Of a stretch of 64,000 bases of DNA, positions 46,653 through 61,499 are shown piece after piece; position 1 is the stretch's first letter, and each line of letters opens with the position of its first letter. The translations under genes and the position numbers were made by a program. The stretch is from Saccharopolyspora hordei. Lineage in GTDB: Bacteria; Actinomycetota; Actinomycetes; Mycobacteriales; Pseudonocardiaceae. The notes beneath the pieces are model-generated. The model did not search any database and was not told the origin of the DNA. It saw nothing but the letters and a program-made list of their open reading frames with translations. The stretch covers positions 2,393,001 through 2,457,000 of the forward strand of contig NZ_JACCFJ010000001.1 of assembly GCF_013410345.1 (NCBI RefSeq), written 5' to 3'.

Positions 46653-46951
46653 GGCGCCTGTTCTGGTTCAGCGCCGGTGTCGCGGCCGGGGTCACGGTGA
46701 TGCGCAAGCTCAACGAGACCGCGCGCAAGGCGACGCCGACGGGCATGGCCGAGCAGCTGGGCGGTGCGATGCGCGAGCTGGCCGGTGCGGTCGGCTCGTT
46801 CGGTGCCGAGGTGCGCGCCGGCATGCAGGAGCGGGAAGAGGAGTTGCAGGACGTCGTGCGCAACGCCGACACGGTGCAGTTCCGCCGCGTCGACGCGGCT
46901 CCGGCCAGCGGTGCGGCCGGCACCCGGCGAGCTCGTCGGGCGGGCCGCTGA
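46649..46951 (+). CDS. DUF6167-type small protein
   Basis: A 100-residue protein starting MRRLFWFSAGVAAGVTVMRKLNETARKATPTG, a short hydrophobic stretch followed by a helical region, matching the DUF6167 group found upstream of alaS in actinobacteria. The C-terminus is Ala/Arg-rich. It overlaps the DUF948 gene by GTGA and precedes alaS by 75 bp. No function is known; conservation of the pair suggests they work together at the membrane. Confidence 0.75.
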   Translation: MRRLFWFSAGVAAGVTVMRKLNETARKATPTGMAEQLGGAMRELAGAVGSFGAEVRAGMQEREEELQDVVRNADTVQFRRVDAAPASGAAGTRRARRAGR

Positions 46952-47026
46952 CGCCGGCGCTCTCGCGCCGCCAGCGGCTCGCCGCCACCGCGCCAACCGA
47001 CACCTGACCTTCCCGAGGGACCCACC

Positions 47027-49695
<2,669 letters not shown>

Positions 49696-49699
<4 letters not shown>

Positions 49700-50166
49700 G
49701 CGAGCACCAGCAGGCAGTGCCCGGACCGGGACGTCGGCTCGGTGTCGACGTCGGTGCGGTCCGGGTGGGCGTCGCGCTCAGCGATCCCGCGCCGATGCTG
49801 GCCACCCCGCTGGTCACGCTGAAGCGGGACGAGCCGGGCGGCAGCGACCTGGCGCAGCTGGCCGAGCTGGTCACCGAGCACGACGTGGTGGAAGTCGTGG
49901 TGGGCCTGCCCAAGACGCTGGCCGGCCGCCACGGCTCCGCCGCGGAGATCGCGCAGTCCTACGGGGCGGCCCTGGCGGAGCGCATCGCACCGGTGCCGGT
50001 GCGCTTCGCCGATGAGCGCCTGACCACCGTCACCGCGAGCCGGATGCTGTCGCAGCGCGGCGTCAAGGGCAAGAAGCAGCGGGCCGTGGTGGACCAAGCC
50101 GCCGCCGTCGAGATCTTGCAGGCGTTCTTGGACAGTCGGGGGAAGACGCGAGAGGACCTGTCGTGA
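49696..50166 (+). CDS. ruvX: Putative pre-16S rRNA nuclease (YqgF/RuvX)
   Basis: A 156-residue RNase H-fold protein of the YqgF family, which processes the 5' end of pre-16S rRNA in E. coli. Key features are [18 protein letters not shown] with the first acidic residue, [33 protein letters not shown] and the late acidic [14 protein letters not shown]. It overlaps alaS upstream and mltG downstream, both by GTGA, so the three are tightly coupled. Older names call it a Holliday junction resolvase. Confidence 0.92.
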
Positions 50167-51365
50167 CCGACGATCTCGGACTGTTCGCCGACGAGCCCGA
50201 GGAGCGGAGGCACCGCGCACCGGACCCGGAGCGCTTCCGCCGCCGCAAGCGGCGCCGGCTGGTGACCGCGCTCGCTGGGCTGTTCGTGCTGGTCCTGGTG
50301 GGTGTCGGCGTGCTCTACGGGGCCAGCCAGATCATGCAGATCGGCGCCTACGACGACTTCGACGGCGAAGGCAGCGGTGACGTGGTCATCGAGGTCAAGC
50401 CCGGGGACACCGTCAGCGCCATCGGCCGCACCCTGGCCCAGCACGGCGTGGTGGCCTCCTCGAAGGCGTTCACCAAGGCCGCCGAGGAGAACCGCCGGAT
50501 CAACAGCATCCAGCCCGGGTACTACCTGATGCGCAACCAGATGTCCGGCGAGGCGGCCGTGGCGCACATCCTGTCGCCCAAGGCGAAGGTCGGCCGGGTG
50601 GACATCCGCGGCGGCATGCGGCTGGAGGACCAGCTCGCCCCCGACGGCGGGCACACACCGGGCATCCTGACCCGGCTCGCCGAGGCCACCTGCGTCGGCG
50701 AGAACCCGACGTGCACCACCCCCGAGGAGATGCACCACGTCGCCGCCACCGCCGACCTGGAGTCGCTGGGCGTGCCGGACTGGGCGATCGAGGACGCGAG
50801 CAAGGCGGAGCCGAAGCGGCGGCTGGAAGGCCTGATCATGCCCGGCGTCTACGACGTCAAGCCGGGCGAGTCCGCGGAGAACGTGCTGCGCGACGTGGTG
50901 AACCGCTCGGCGGCGGCGCTGGAGGCCGCCGGTCTGCCGCAGCGGGCCGAGGGCACCGGGCACACGCCGTACGAGCTGCTCATCATCGCCTCGATCGTGC
51001 AGAGCGAAGCGATCGAGAAGGACTTCCCCCAGGTCGCGCGGGTGATCGAGAACCGGCTCACGCACCCGGTCATGGAGCTCAAGATGGACTCCACGATCAA
51101 CTACCCGCTGGACAAGCCGAGCCTGCTGACCAGGCCGGAGGACCGGCAGCGGCCCGGGCCGTACAACACGTACCTGAACTACGGGTTGCCGCCGACGCCG
51201 ATCTCCACGGCCAGCAAGGAGGCGCTGGCGGCCGCCGAGAAGCCGGCGGAGGGCAACTGGCGGTTCTTCGTGAAGTGCTACCCGGATGGCACGTCCTGCT
51301 TCGCGGACACCCTCGAGCAGCACGAGGCCTACATCGACGAGGCACGGGCTCGTGGCGCGTTCTGA
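50163..51365 (+). CDS. mltG: Endolytic murein transglycosylase MltG
   Basis: A 400-residue YceG-domain protein that cuts nascent peptidoglycan. A cytoplasmic basic N-terminus (about 1-37) precedes one membrane helix (38-58), a LysM-like subdomain ([22 protein letters not shown]) and the catalytic YceG domain with the active-site glutamate in [16 protein letters not shown] and DSTINY. It overlaps ruvX (GTGA), and aroE begins inside its last codons, matching the Rv2555c-Rv2552c order. Confidence 0.93.
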   Translation: MTDDLGLFADEPEERRHRAPDPERFRRRKRRRLVTALAGLFVLVLVGVGVLYGASQIMQIGAYDDFDGEGSGDVVIEVKPGDTVSAIGRTLAQHGVVASSKAFTKAAEENRRINSIQPGYYLMRNQMSGEAAVAHILSPKAKVGRVDIRGGMRLEDQLAPDGGHTPGILTRLAEATCVGENPTCTTPEEMHHVAATADLESLGVPDWAIEDASKAEPKRRLEGLIMPGVYDVKPGESAENVLRDVVNRSAAALEAAGLPQRAEGTGHTPYELLIIASIVQSEAIEKDFPQVARVIENRLTHPVMELKMDSTINYPLDKPSLLTRPEDRQRPGPYNTYLNYGLPPTPISTASKEALAAAEKPAEGNWRFFVKCYPDGTSCFADTLEQHEAYIDEARARGAF

Positions 51366-52206
51366 CCAGCGGCGGGCAGCGGTGCTCGGTTCCCCGATCG
51401 AGCACTCGCTGTCCCCGGTGCTGCACGGGGCCGCGTACGCCGCGCTCGGCCTGGACGGCTGGACCTACGAGCGGGTGGAGGCCGACGAGCGGCAGCTGGT
51501 CGACGTCGTCGCCGGGCTCGGCCCGGAGTGGGCCGGGCTGTCGGTGACCATGCCGGGCAAGCGCGCCGCGCTGCGCCTCGCCGACGAGGCCAGCGCGCGG
51601 GCCGAGGCGGTCGGCGCGGCCAACACCCTGGTGCACCGGGCGGACGGCAGCTGGGCGGCGGACTGCACCGACGTCGACGGGGTCGTCGGCGCGCTGCGCG
51701 CCGCCGGTGGGTTCCGCACCGGCACCAGCGGGCTCGTGCTCGGCGCGGGCGGCACCGCCGCCGCGACCCTCGCGGGATTCGCCGACCTCGGGCTGCGCGA
51801 GGTGACGATCGCGGTGCGCGAGCCCGCGCGGGCGCGCGAGGTGGTGGAGACCGCCGAGCGGGTGGGCCTGTCGGTGCGCGTGGAGCGGCTGGACCGCGTC
51901 TCGCTCGCCGACGCCGCGGCCACGGCGGACGTCGTGGTGTCGACGCTGCCTGCGGGCGCGCTCGACGAGCGGGCGGCGGAGCTGGCGAAGGCGGCCTGCG
52001 TGCTCGACGTCGTCTACCACCCGTGGCCGACGCCGCTGGCCGCCGCGGTGACCGCGGCCGGCGGGCGCATCGCGACGGGGCTGGACATGCTGCTGCACCA
52101 GGCGTTCGGCCAGGTCGAGCAGTTCACCGGCCTGCCGGCCCCACGCGAGGTCATGCGCGACGCCCTCGCCGACGCCACCGGCGGCGAGGTCCCGCTGCCG
52201 CTGTGA
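51352..52206 (+). CDS. aroE: Shikimate dehydrogenase
   Basis: Reduces 3-dehydroshikimate with NADPH. The 284-residue protein has the shikimate-binding SLSPVLH, catalytic K70 (VTMPGK), N91 (NTLV) and D107 (CTDVDG), and the cofactor motif GAGGTA. The GTG at 51352 lies 14 bp inside mltG; an in-frame ATG at 51286 would add 22 residues that only overlap mltG. It is the last gene of the alaS operon; the other shikimate genes lie 4-8 kb downstream. A 46-bp structured repeat follows. Confidence 0.92.
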   Translation: MARSDQRRAAVLGSPIEHSLSPVLHGAAYAALGLDGWTYERVEADERQLVDVVAGLGPEWAGLSVTMPGKRAALRLADEASARAEAVGAANTLVHRADGSWAADCTDVDGVVGALRAAGGFRTGTSGLVLGAGGTAAATLAGFADLGLREVTIAVREPARAREVVETAERVGLSVRVERLDRVSLADAAATADVVVSTLPAGALDERAAELAKAACVLDVVYHPWPTPLAAAVTAAGGRIATGLDMLLHQAFGQVEQFTGLPAPREVMRDALADATGGEVPLPL

Positions 52207-52208
52207 CC

Positions 52209-52254
52209 GCGGTTCCCGCGGAAGCTGGACGTCCGATTTCCCCGGGAGTCGCGT
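52209..52254. repeat. 46-bp structured intergenic repeat, copy B
   Basis: It begins three bases after the aroE stop and matches the copy at 63902 at 35 of 46 positions without gaps. Conserved blocks are a left arm GCGRTTCCCGCGG, a central GACGTCCG and a right arm GGGAGTCGCGT; the arms can pair. Confidence 0.6.
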
Positions 52255-52329
52255 GGGCCCCGGCACGCGTGCGTGTGTCGTGACCGACGCACCGACGTTC
52301 CGGGGCGTCGGCACGCCCCGGGACGACGA

Positions 52330-52360
52330 CGGCCCCTCCGCTCGGGGAGCGGAGGGGCCG
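52330..52360. terminator. Terminator of the PTS operon (HPr side)
   Basis: A perfect 13-bp stem (52330-52342 with 52348-52360) with a 5-nt loop ends the minus-strand HPr gene and may also stop aroE transcripts. Confidence 0.85.
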
Positions 52361-52376
52361 TGTGCGTCGGGGTGCT

Positions 52377-52649
52377 TCAGTTGGTGTTGTCGAGGTCGGT
52401 GGCGACCAGCCGGGCCACGTGGTCCAGCGCCGCCTCCGCGCCGTCTCCCTCGGCAGCCAGCACGACCTCGTCACCGAAGGACGCGCCCAAGGTCATCAGA
52501 CCGAGGATGCTGCCCGCCTCCACCGGACCGGTGCCGTCCTTGCGGATCATGATCTTCACCGGCTGCGCCGCGGCGGCCTTCGCCACCAGAGCCGCGGGCC
52601 GAGCGTGCAGACCTACCTTGCTGGCAACGGTGACCCGTCGCTCCACCAT
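52377..52649 (-). CDS. ptsH: PTS phosphocarrier protein HPr
   Basis: A 90-residue HPr that passes phosphate from enzyme I to IIA proteins. The phosphorylated H15 lies in VGLHARPAA, and S47 in GSILGLMTLG corresponds to the regulatory serine of Firmicutes HPr. GGAGA precedes the ATG. It is the third gene of the minus-strand unit gntR-IIC-HPr, 45 bp after the IIC gene. Enzyme I is not in the window. Confidence 0.94.
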   Translation of the reverse strand: MVERRVTVASKVGLHARPAALVAKAAAAQPVKIMIRKDGTGPVEAGSILGLMTLGASFGDEVVLAAEGDGAEAALDHVARLVATDLDNTN

Positions 52650-52694
52650 CGGTTCTCCGTTCGTCGGGGGAATCGGGGAAGGGTGCCGGGGGGT

Positions 52695-53957
52695 TCAGCT
52701 GCGGTCGGGGCCCGCCCCGGCCTTCCCCTCGACATTGTCCGTACCGTTCTCGGCCGCGTCGCTGTCGTCCTCCTCACGGCCGGGGGTGCGCAGGTTCCAC
52801 TTCGTGATCACGAACCGGAACACGAAGTAGTAGATGACCGCGTAGCCGAGTCCGATCGGGATCAGCCACAGCGCGTTCTGCGAGATCCCGAAGTTCAGCA
52901 GGTAGTCGATGGCGCCCGCGGAGAAGCCGAACCCGCTGTGGATGTCCAGCGCGTTGACCAGCGCCATCGACGTGCCGGTGAGCACCGCGTGGACCAGCAG
53001 CAGCGGCCAGGCCACGAAGATGAACGAGAACTCCAGCGGCTCGGTGATGCCGGTGAGGAACGACGTCAGCGCCACCGAGATCATCACGCCGCCGACGACC
53101 TTGCGCTGCGAGGGCTTGGCGGACTGCCAGATCGCCAGCGCGGCGGCCGGCAGGGCGAACATGAAGATCGGGAAGAACCCGGTCATGAAGGTGCCCGCGG
53201 TGGGGTCACCGGCGAAGAAGCGGGAGATGTCGCCCTTCTGGCCGTTGTAGTCGCCGAAGAGGAACCAGACCACGTTGTTCGGGATGTGGTGCAGGCCGAA
53301 CGGCAGCAGCAGCCGGTTGACCACGCCGTAGACGCCGCCGCCGATCACCGCGTTCTGCGTGACCGCGTTGCTGAAGGCGGTCAGGCCGGCGTCGAAGAGC
53401 GGGAAGAGCAGGCCGAGGACCACGCCGACGACCAGCATCGCCACCGCGGTGATGATCGGCACGAACCGGCGCCCACCGAAGAAGCCCAGGTAGGGAGGCA
53501 GCTTGATGCGGTGGTACTTCTGCCACAGCCAGGCCGCGACGAGACCGGCGATGATGCCGCCGAGCACGCCGTAGGGGCCCTTGTTGAACACCGTGTCCGC
53601 TGCCGTGTCGGTCATCTTCCACAGCACCCCGGACAGCACCACGTACCCGACGGCCCCGGACAGCGCGGTCGACCCGTCGGCCTTCTTCGCGAAGCCGATC
53701 GCGACACCGATCGCGAACAGCAGCGGCAGGTAGTTGAACAGCGAGTCACCGGCGGAGCCGATGACGTCGGCCACGGGCTGCACCCACGGCAGCACCGCGC
53801 TCAGGCCCTCCTCGCCCAGCAGGTCGGGCTGGCCGAGTCGCGACAGCAGCGCGGCAGCGGGTAGGACGGCGATCGGCAGCATCAGGCTCCGGCCCAGCCG
53901 TTGCAGCAGGGCGAAGCCTCTCCTGTTGCCGCTCGCCGCTGGGGCGCTGGCACTCAT
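52695..53957 (-). CDS. PTS N-acetylglucosamine/glucose-type permease, IIC component
   Basis: The membrane channel of a sugar PTS, 420 residues, of the glucose/GlcNAc (NagE-like) class. Signatures are LMLPIAVLPAAALL near residue 25, LPFGLHHIPNNVVWF, and TGITEPLEFSFIFVAW; about ten membrane segments. The C-terminal 35 residues are acidic and probably disordered; no IIB is fused. It overlaps the regulator gene by ATGA. Separate IIB and IIA genes lie divergently beyond the regulator, completing the system. Confidence 0.9.
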   Translation of the reverse strand: MSASAPAASGNRRGFALLQRLGRSLMLPIAVLPAAALLSRLGQPDLLGEEGLSAVLPWVQPVADVIGSAGDSLFNYLPLLFAIGVAIGFAKKADGSTALSGAVGYVVLSGVLWKMTDTAADTVFNKGPYGVLGGIIAGLVAAWLWQKYHRIKLPPYLGFFGGRRFVPIITAVAMLVVGVVLGLLFPLFDAGLTAFSNAVTQNAVIGGGVYGVVNRLLLPFGLHHIPNNVVWFLFGDYNGQKGDISRFFAGDPTAGTFMTGFFPIFMFALPAAALAIWQSAKPSQRKVVGGVMISVALTSFLTGITEPLEFSFIFVAWPLLLVHAVLTGTSMALVNALDIHSGFGFSAGAIDYLLNFGISQNALWLIPIGLGYAVIYYFVFRFVITKWNLRTPGREEDDSDAAENGTDNVEGKAGAGPDRS

Positions 53958-54808
53958 CGGTTACCTCCTGTGTCGTGGACACCGAGTCGTCGGGGATCCG
54001 GCTCGCGGTCCGTGGGCCGGATGGTCGGGCGGTGCTCGTCGGTCCCGCCCGGCTCGCGGTCCAGCTGCATGGTGACCTGGTACAGGTCGCCGCGGTACCA
54101 GGACGTCATGTCCTCGACCGGGCGCCCCTGCGCGGTGGCGATCCGGCGGAACACCAGGACCGGGCTGCCGGGGCGCACCCCGAGCAGCGTGGCGGTCTCG
54201 GCGTCGGCGCCCTCGGCGAGCACCGTCTGGGTGCCGCGTTCCAGCTGCACCTGGTAGCGGCGGGCCAGCAGGGTGTACAGCGAGTCGGTCAGGTCGTGGT
54301 CGAGCAGACCGGGCAGCAGTCCAGCGTGGTACCAGCCGCGCTCCACCGCCATCGGAGCCCCGTCGGCCTTGCGCAGGCGGTGGATCCAGTAGGCCGTCTC
54401 GCCGGGGGCCAGGCCCAGCGCCTCGGTGGTGCTCGGCGGTGGGAGCCGCTCGTCCGCTTCGAGCAGCACGGTCTCCGGCCGCATGCCGCGGCGGCGCATG
54501 TCCTCGGTGAACGAGGCGAGGTGCAGCTGGGAGTCCACGCGGGGGCGGGTGGTGAAGGTGCCCTTGCCGCGCACCCGTACCAGCAGCCCTTCGCTGACCA
54601 GCTGGCCGATGGCTTCCCGCACGGTCAGCCGGGAAACCCCGTAGCGGACCGCGAGTTCGCGCTCGGAGGGCACCGGGGACCCGGGGAGGAGCTCGTCGCG
54701 CGCCAGGGTGCGCAGGATCTCGCGCAGCTGGGCGTGCTTGGGCGTCGGGCCGTCGCGCAGCACGCCTCCAGCGAGCTCGCTGTCGTCTGCGGTGTCCCGC
54801 GCGGCCAC
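53954..54808 (-). CDS. GntR/HutC-family regulator, DasR/NagR-like
   Basis: A 284-residue regulator with an N-terminal winged helix (PSERELAVRYGVSRLTVREAIGQLVSEGLLVRVRGKGTF) and a C-terminal UTRA ligand domain (LASFTEDMRRRGM to SWYRGDLYQVTMQL) as in DasR, which responds to glucosamine phosphates. About 35 extra polar residues follow. The GTG at 54808 is set by GGTGGAGG. It heads the minus-strand PTS unit and faces the IIB-IIA genes across a DasR-like operator, so it probably controls both. Confidence 0.88.
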   Translation of the reverse strand: MAARDTADDSELAGGVLRDGPTPKHAQLREILRTLARDELLPGSPVPSERELAVRYGVSRLTVREAIGQLVSEGLLVRVRGKGTFTTRPRVDSQLHLASFTEDMRRRGMRPETVLLEADERLPPPSTTEALGLAPGETAYWIHRLRKADGAPMAVERGWYHAGLLPGLLDHDLTDSLYTLLARRYQVQLERGTQTVLAEGADAETATLLGVRPGSPVLVFRRIATAQGRPVEDMTSWYRGDLYQVTMQLDREPGGTDEHRPTIRPTDREPDPRRLGVHDTGGNR

Positions 54809-54905
54809 GTCGCCTCCACCGGTGCGTCGTCGCTCCCCGGTGCCTGGTGGGCACCGGCCACCGGGACGAACCTCGGCGGATCGCCGTCGTGTTCGCCCGA
54901 TGCTG

Positions 54906-54933
54906 TTGACCGGTGGTACCCAGTTGGTACTGT
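54906..54933 (+). promoter_or_regulatory. Candidate promoter of the IIB-IIA unit
   Basis: TTGACC (54906-54911) and TACTGT (54928-54933) are 16 bp apart; the DasR-like site starts at the last base of this -10, so bound repressor would block initiation. Confidence 0.4.
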
Positions 54934-54948
54934 CCGGTCTGGACCACT
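54933..54948. promoter_or_regulatory. DasR-like operator (dre) in the PTS locus
   Basis: TCCGGTCTGGACCACT agrees with the Streptomyces dre consensus ACTGGTCTAGACCACT at 13 of 16 positions. It lies between the divergent regulator and IIB genes. Confidence 0.6.
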
Positions 54949-55091
54949 CGGTTGCGAACAATGCGCCGTCACGCGATCGAGTGTCAAGACGGCTCCGGTT
55001 TCGTTGCCGCATCGACACCGAGTGGCGCAAGATCGTCGCGACGCGGTGGCGCGCAGCTCTGCGTCGTGGTTACGGAGGAAGGGAGCACGCG

Positions 55092-55328
55092 GTGGCTCAG
55101 GACAAGGCCGCGGCGATCCTGGCCGCGCTCGGCGGCGGGGACAACGTGGTGGAGATCGAGCCGTGCATCACGCGGCTGCGCTGCGAGGTCGAGGACGGCT
55201 CGAAGGTCGACGAGGCGGCGCTGAAGAACGCGGGCGCGCACGGCGTGATGGTGCAGGGCTCCGTCGTGCAGGTCGTGGTCGGCCCGGAGGCGGACACGCT
55301 GGCCGAGGACATCGAGGACCTGCGGTGA
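55092..55328 (+). CDS. PTS sugar IIB component
   Basis: A 78-residue IIB domain of the glucose/GlcNAc class. The phosphorylated cysteine is C25 in EPCITRLR, the family signature; the end QVVVGPEADTLAEDI is also typical. GGAGGAAGGGAG precedes the GTG. It overlaps the IIA gene by GTGA. Together with the IIC protein encoded 1.1 kb away on the other strand it forms the sugar-specific permease. Confidence 0.92.
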   Translation: MAQDKAAAILAALGGGDNVVEIEPCITRLRCEVEDGSKVDEAALKNAGAHGVMVQGSVVQVVVGPEADTLAEDIEDLR

Positions 55329-55780
55329 GCGTCGAGGTCGGCAGCCCGGTGGCGGGCCTGGCCACCGCGCTGACGGAGGTGCCCGACCCGGTGTTCTCGC
55401 AGGCCATGGTGGGTCCGGGCGTGGCGGTGAAGCCGTCCGGCGGGCGGGCCGACGCGGTCGCGCCCATCGCCGGGACGGTGGCGACGCTGCACCCGCACGC
55501 GTTCGTGGTCGCCTCGCCCAGCGGCACCGCGGTCCTGGTGCACCTGGGCATCGACACGGTCAAGCTCAAGGGCGAGGGCTTCGAGCTGCACGTGGCCAAG
55601 GGCGACCAGGTGGAGGCCGGGCAGCGCGTCGTCACGTGGGACCCGTCCGAGGTGGAGTCGCACGGCTACGCGTCGATCTGCCCGGTGATCGCCCTGGAGA
55701 CGGCGCCCGAGGCGCTGGCGGACCTGCGCGAGGACGGCCAGGTCGTCGCCGGCGACGTGCTCTTCTCCGTCGGCGCCTGA
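55325..55780 (+). CDS. PTS sugar IIA component (Crr-like)
   Basis: A 151-residue IIA of the glucose class. It takes phosphate from HPr on H73 (TAVLVHLGIDTV), with H58 (LHPHAFVV) as the second active-site histidine; the opening GSPVAGLATALTEVPDPVFSQAMVGPGVA is typical. It overlaps the IIB gene (GTGA) and ends the divergent PTS unit before a hairpin. In actinobacteria such IIA proteins may serve several permeases. Confidence 0.93.
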   Translation: MSVEVGSPVAGLATALTEVPDPVFSQAMVGPGVAVKPSGGRADAVAPIAGTVATLHPHAFVVASPSGTAVLVHLGIDTVKLKGEGFELHVAKGDQVEAGQRVVTWDPSEVESHGYASICPVIALETAPEALADLREDGQVVAGDVLFSVGA

Positions 55781-55804
55781 CCTCCCCGGTCGGGGGAAGC
55801 GTGG

Positions 55805-55843
55805 AGGGCACCTCTCGCCACCGCGGTGGGCGATGGGTGCCCT
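55805..55843 (+). terminator. Terminator after the IIA gene
   Basis: An 8-bp outer stem (55805-55812 with 55836-55843) continues inward through TCGCC/GGCGA and CACC/GGTG pairs, 24 bp after the stop codon. Confidence 0.65.
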
Positions 55844-55942
55844 TCACGCCGTCACGGCCGCGGGAGCGTCGCTCGATCGGGGCCCGACATGCGGGGGTTC
55901 GGGGTCCGCGGGTGCGGCTGTCGGCTGGGGGATCGTGGCCGC

Positions 55943-56554
55943 GTGGTCGCGGTGATCGGGGTGCTCGGGGGCGTCGTCGGGTGCGGCGCCGGGTGGCTCG
56001 GGCGGTGGGTGCTGGGCTCGGTGCGGCGGGGCGTGGTGGTGCCCCGGCCGTGGTGCGAGCTCGCCGTCGGGGTGGCCTGGGCCTGGGTGGCGCTGCGCGT
56101 GGCCGCCGGGATGCCGTGGTGGTGGGCAGCGGTCCCGCTGCTGCTGGGCTGGGTCGGGGTGCTGCTCGCGGTGTGCGACGTGCGCGCCTACCGGCTGCCC
56201 GACGTGTTCACGCTGCCCGCCTACCCCGTGGCGGCGGTGCTGGTCGGCGTCGCGGCGGTGCACCGGCCGGGGACCTGGTCCGGTGCCCTCGTCGGCGCGC
56301 TGCTCCTCGGCGGGGTCTACCTGCTGGTGCGGGTCCTGCTGCCCGAGGCGATGGGGCCCGGTGACGTGAAGCTCGCGGGAGTGCTGGGGCTGGTGGTGGG
56401 CGCGGTGTCGGTGGGGGCCGTGCTGGTCGTCATGGTGGTGGCGGCGCTGGGCACGCTCGCCGCGGCGTCGTGGCGCGGCCGCGGTGCGGTCCCGCACGGC
56501 CCGGTGGTGCTCGTCCCGGCGTGGCTGGTGACCGCGGTGGCGCCGGGCTGGTGA
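55943..56554 (+). CDS. A24-family prepilin peptidase-like protein
   Basis: A 203-residue integral membrane protein with the two aspartate motifs of type IV prepilin peptidases: the first Asp in CDVRAYRLPD and the second in GPGDVKLAG. About six membrane segments. The N-terminal methyltransferase/cysteine domain of classical PilD is absent, as in many actinobacterial A24 proteins. The start is uncertain: GTG 55943 fits the hydrophobic onset, ATG 55889 is in frame. No pilin genes are nearby; Rv2551c holds the same position before aroC. Confidence 0.78.
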   Translation: MVAVIGVLGGVVGCGAGWLGRWVLGSVRRGVVVPRPWCELAVGVAWAWVALRVAAGMPWWWAAVPLLLGWVGVLLAVCDVRAYRLPDVFTLPAYPVAAVLVGVAAVHRPGTWSGALVGALLLGGVYLLVRVLLPEAMGPGDVKLAGVLGLVVGAVSVGAVLVVMVVAALGTLAAASWRGRGAVPHGPVVLVPAWLVTAVAPGW

Positions 56555-56656
56555 CCGCCGACTCGCTGCGTCGCAGGTCACCGTGGGCGTGCTGGGTCCG
56601 ACAGCGTTGACCCCCGGCCGGTCCCGCCGACGGGCGCACGTGGCAGGATCTACGGT

Positions 56657-60007
<3,351 letters not shown>

Positions 60008-60032
60008 GCGCACGGTTCTGGGGGGAGGAGCG

Positions 60033-61499
60033 GTGCGGGGGCTGGTGCGCAGGGCGGCCGGGCTGGTCGGTGTCGTGCTGCTCGCCGGGTGCACGCAGGC
60101 GCCGGTGGAGCCCGGTGGGCAGCCGAGCGTCCAGTCGCAGGCCCAGCCGAGCCGGTTGCCGGTGGACCTGCGGGTCGCTGCCGAGCGCAGCAGCGGCGGG
60201 GTGGTGGTCTCCGGCGGCCTGCCCGCGCCGTACAACTACGGACCGACGGTGCTGCAGGACGGCGGGCAGTACCGGGTGTGGTGGTGCAGCCAGCTGCCGG
60301 GCATCGGCCCGCCCGGTGACGACGTCCTGCACGCCGCGGCGGGCAGCGTCGACGGGCCGTTCGCCGACTCCGGCGGGGCGCCCGCGGTCCCGGTGTTCTC
60401 CGGCCAGCCCAGCGGGTTCGACGGCATGCACACCTGCGACCCGTCGGTGATCCGGGTCGACGACCGCTACTACCTCTACTACACGGGGGCGGCGGGCGAC
60501 GACCACGCGCACGGCAACGCCATCGGGGTGGCCAGCAGCACCGACGGGCGCGCGTGGCAGCGCGAGGCCGGGGGCGCGCCGATCATCGAGCCGTCCGGTG
60601 AGGTGCACCGGGAGAACGCCTACGGCGCGGGCCAGCCGTCCGCGCTGTACCTGGACGGCTGGTTCTACCTGATGTTCACCGACACCACGGCGGCCGGGGC
60701 GGGGTGGAACGGCGCCGGGCAGTTCGTGGTGCGGGCGCGCGACCCCGAGTTCCGCGACCAGGTGCAAGCGCTCACCGAGCAGGGGTTCCGGCCGGCCGGT
60801 CGCGGGCGTTCGCGGTCGGTCGTGGACGCCTTCAGCGCGGACTGGATGTGGGTGCCCGCGCTGGACGCGTTCGCGATCGCCCACCAGACGGCGGACGGCA
60901 CCTCGGTGACGTTCTGGGACCGCGGCTTCACCGCGCACCCCTACCCGCCGGTGCTGATCCCCGGTCCGTGGCAGGAGGGGCCGGGGCTCGTCCGCCGCCC
61001 CGACGGCACCGCCCCGGTGTCCACATCGGACCCGTGCGGAGTGGTGCCGCTGGACGTCCTGCGCGCCACGGCGCTGCTGCCCGCGCCGACCGACATCCGC
61101 CACTTCGGCATCGACGTCACCGGTGCCGACGGCTGCGCTACGCCGGAGCAGGCCGCGGACGTCCTCGACGGCTTCGCCGTGCCGTCGCCGGTGCGCACCG
61201 TCGACGTGGTGCACCGCGGCCAGCGGGTCCGGGTCGAGCGGCGCTCCGTGGCGGAGCTGCTGGTCACCGGCGTGCTCGACCGCCGGGTGTCCGCAGTGGA
61301 CGGGCTGCCGGTGGTCGGCACCATCGCGACCGGTGCGCAGGCGCTGCGCGCGCCGAACGGTGACGTGGCGCTGCTCGACGACAAGGGTCGGTTGTGGACG
61401 GTCCCGCCGGAGGTGCCGGGGGCCAACGGGTCGGCGGTCACCGACGTGTCGGAGGCGGAGTGGGACTCCCACCCGCGCGGCGGAGACCTGCGCCGCTGA
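60033..61499 (+). CDS. Secreted lipoprotein with a GH43-like beta-propeller
   Basis: A 488-residue lipoprotein: signal helix and lipobox LLAGC with the lipidated Cys at position 20, a Gln/Pro-rich linker, then a five-bladed-propeller pattern resembling family 43 glycosidases (TCDPSVIRVDDRYYLYYTGA, GAGQPSALYLDGWFYLMFTDTT, DAFSADWMWVPALDAFAIAH). Glycosidase activity is inferred only from fold; catalytic residues were not assigned. The GTG follows GGAGGAG. Its 3' end overlaps the convergent DUF1445 gene by 62 bp. Confidence 0.72.
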   Translation: MRGLVRRAAGLVGVVLLAGCTQAPVEPGGQPSVQSQAQPSRLPVDLRVAAERSSGGVVVSGGLPAPYNYGPTVLQDGGQYRVWWCSQLPGIGPPGDDVLHAAAGSVDGPFADSGGAPAVPVFSGQPSGFDGMHTCDPSVIRVDDRYYLYYTGAAGDDHAHGNAIGVASSTDGRAWQREAGGAPIIEPSGEVHRENAYGAGQPSALYLDGWFYLMFTDTTAAGAGWNGAGQFVVRARDPEFRDQVQALTEQGFRPAGRGRSRSVVDAFSADWMWVPALDAFAIAHQTADGTSVTFWDRGFTAHPYPPVLIPGPWQEGPGLVRRPDGTAPVSTSDPCGVVPLDVLRATALLPAPTDIRHFGIDVTGADGCATPEQAADVLDGFAVPSPVRTVDVVHRGQRVRVERRSVAELLVTGVLDRRVSAVDGLPVVGTIATGAQALRAPNGDVALLDDKGRLWTVPPEVPGANGSAVTDVSEAEWDSHPRGGDLRR

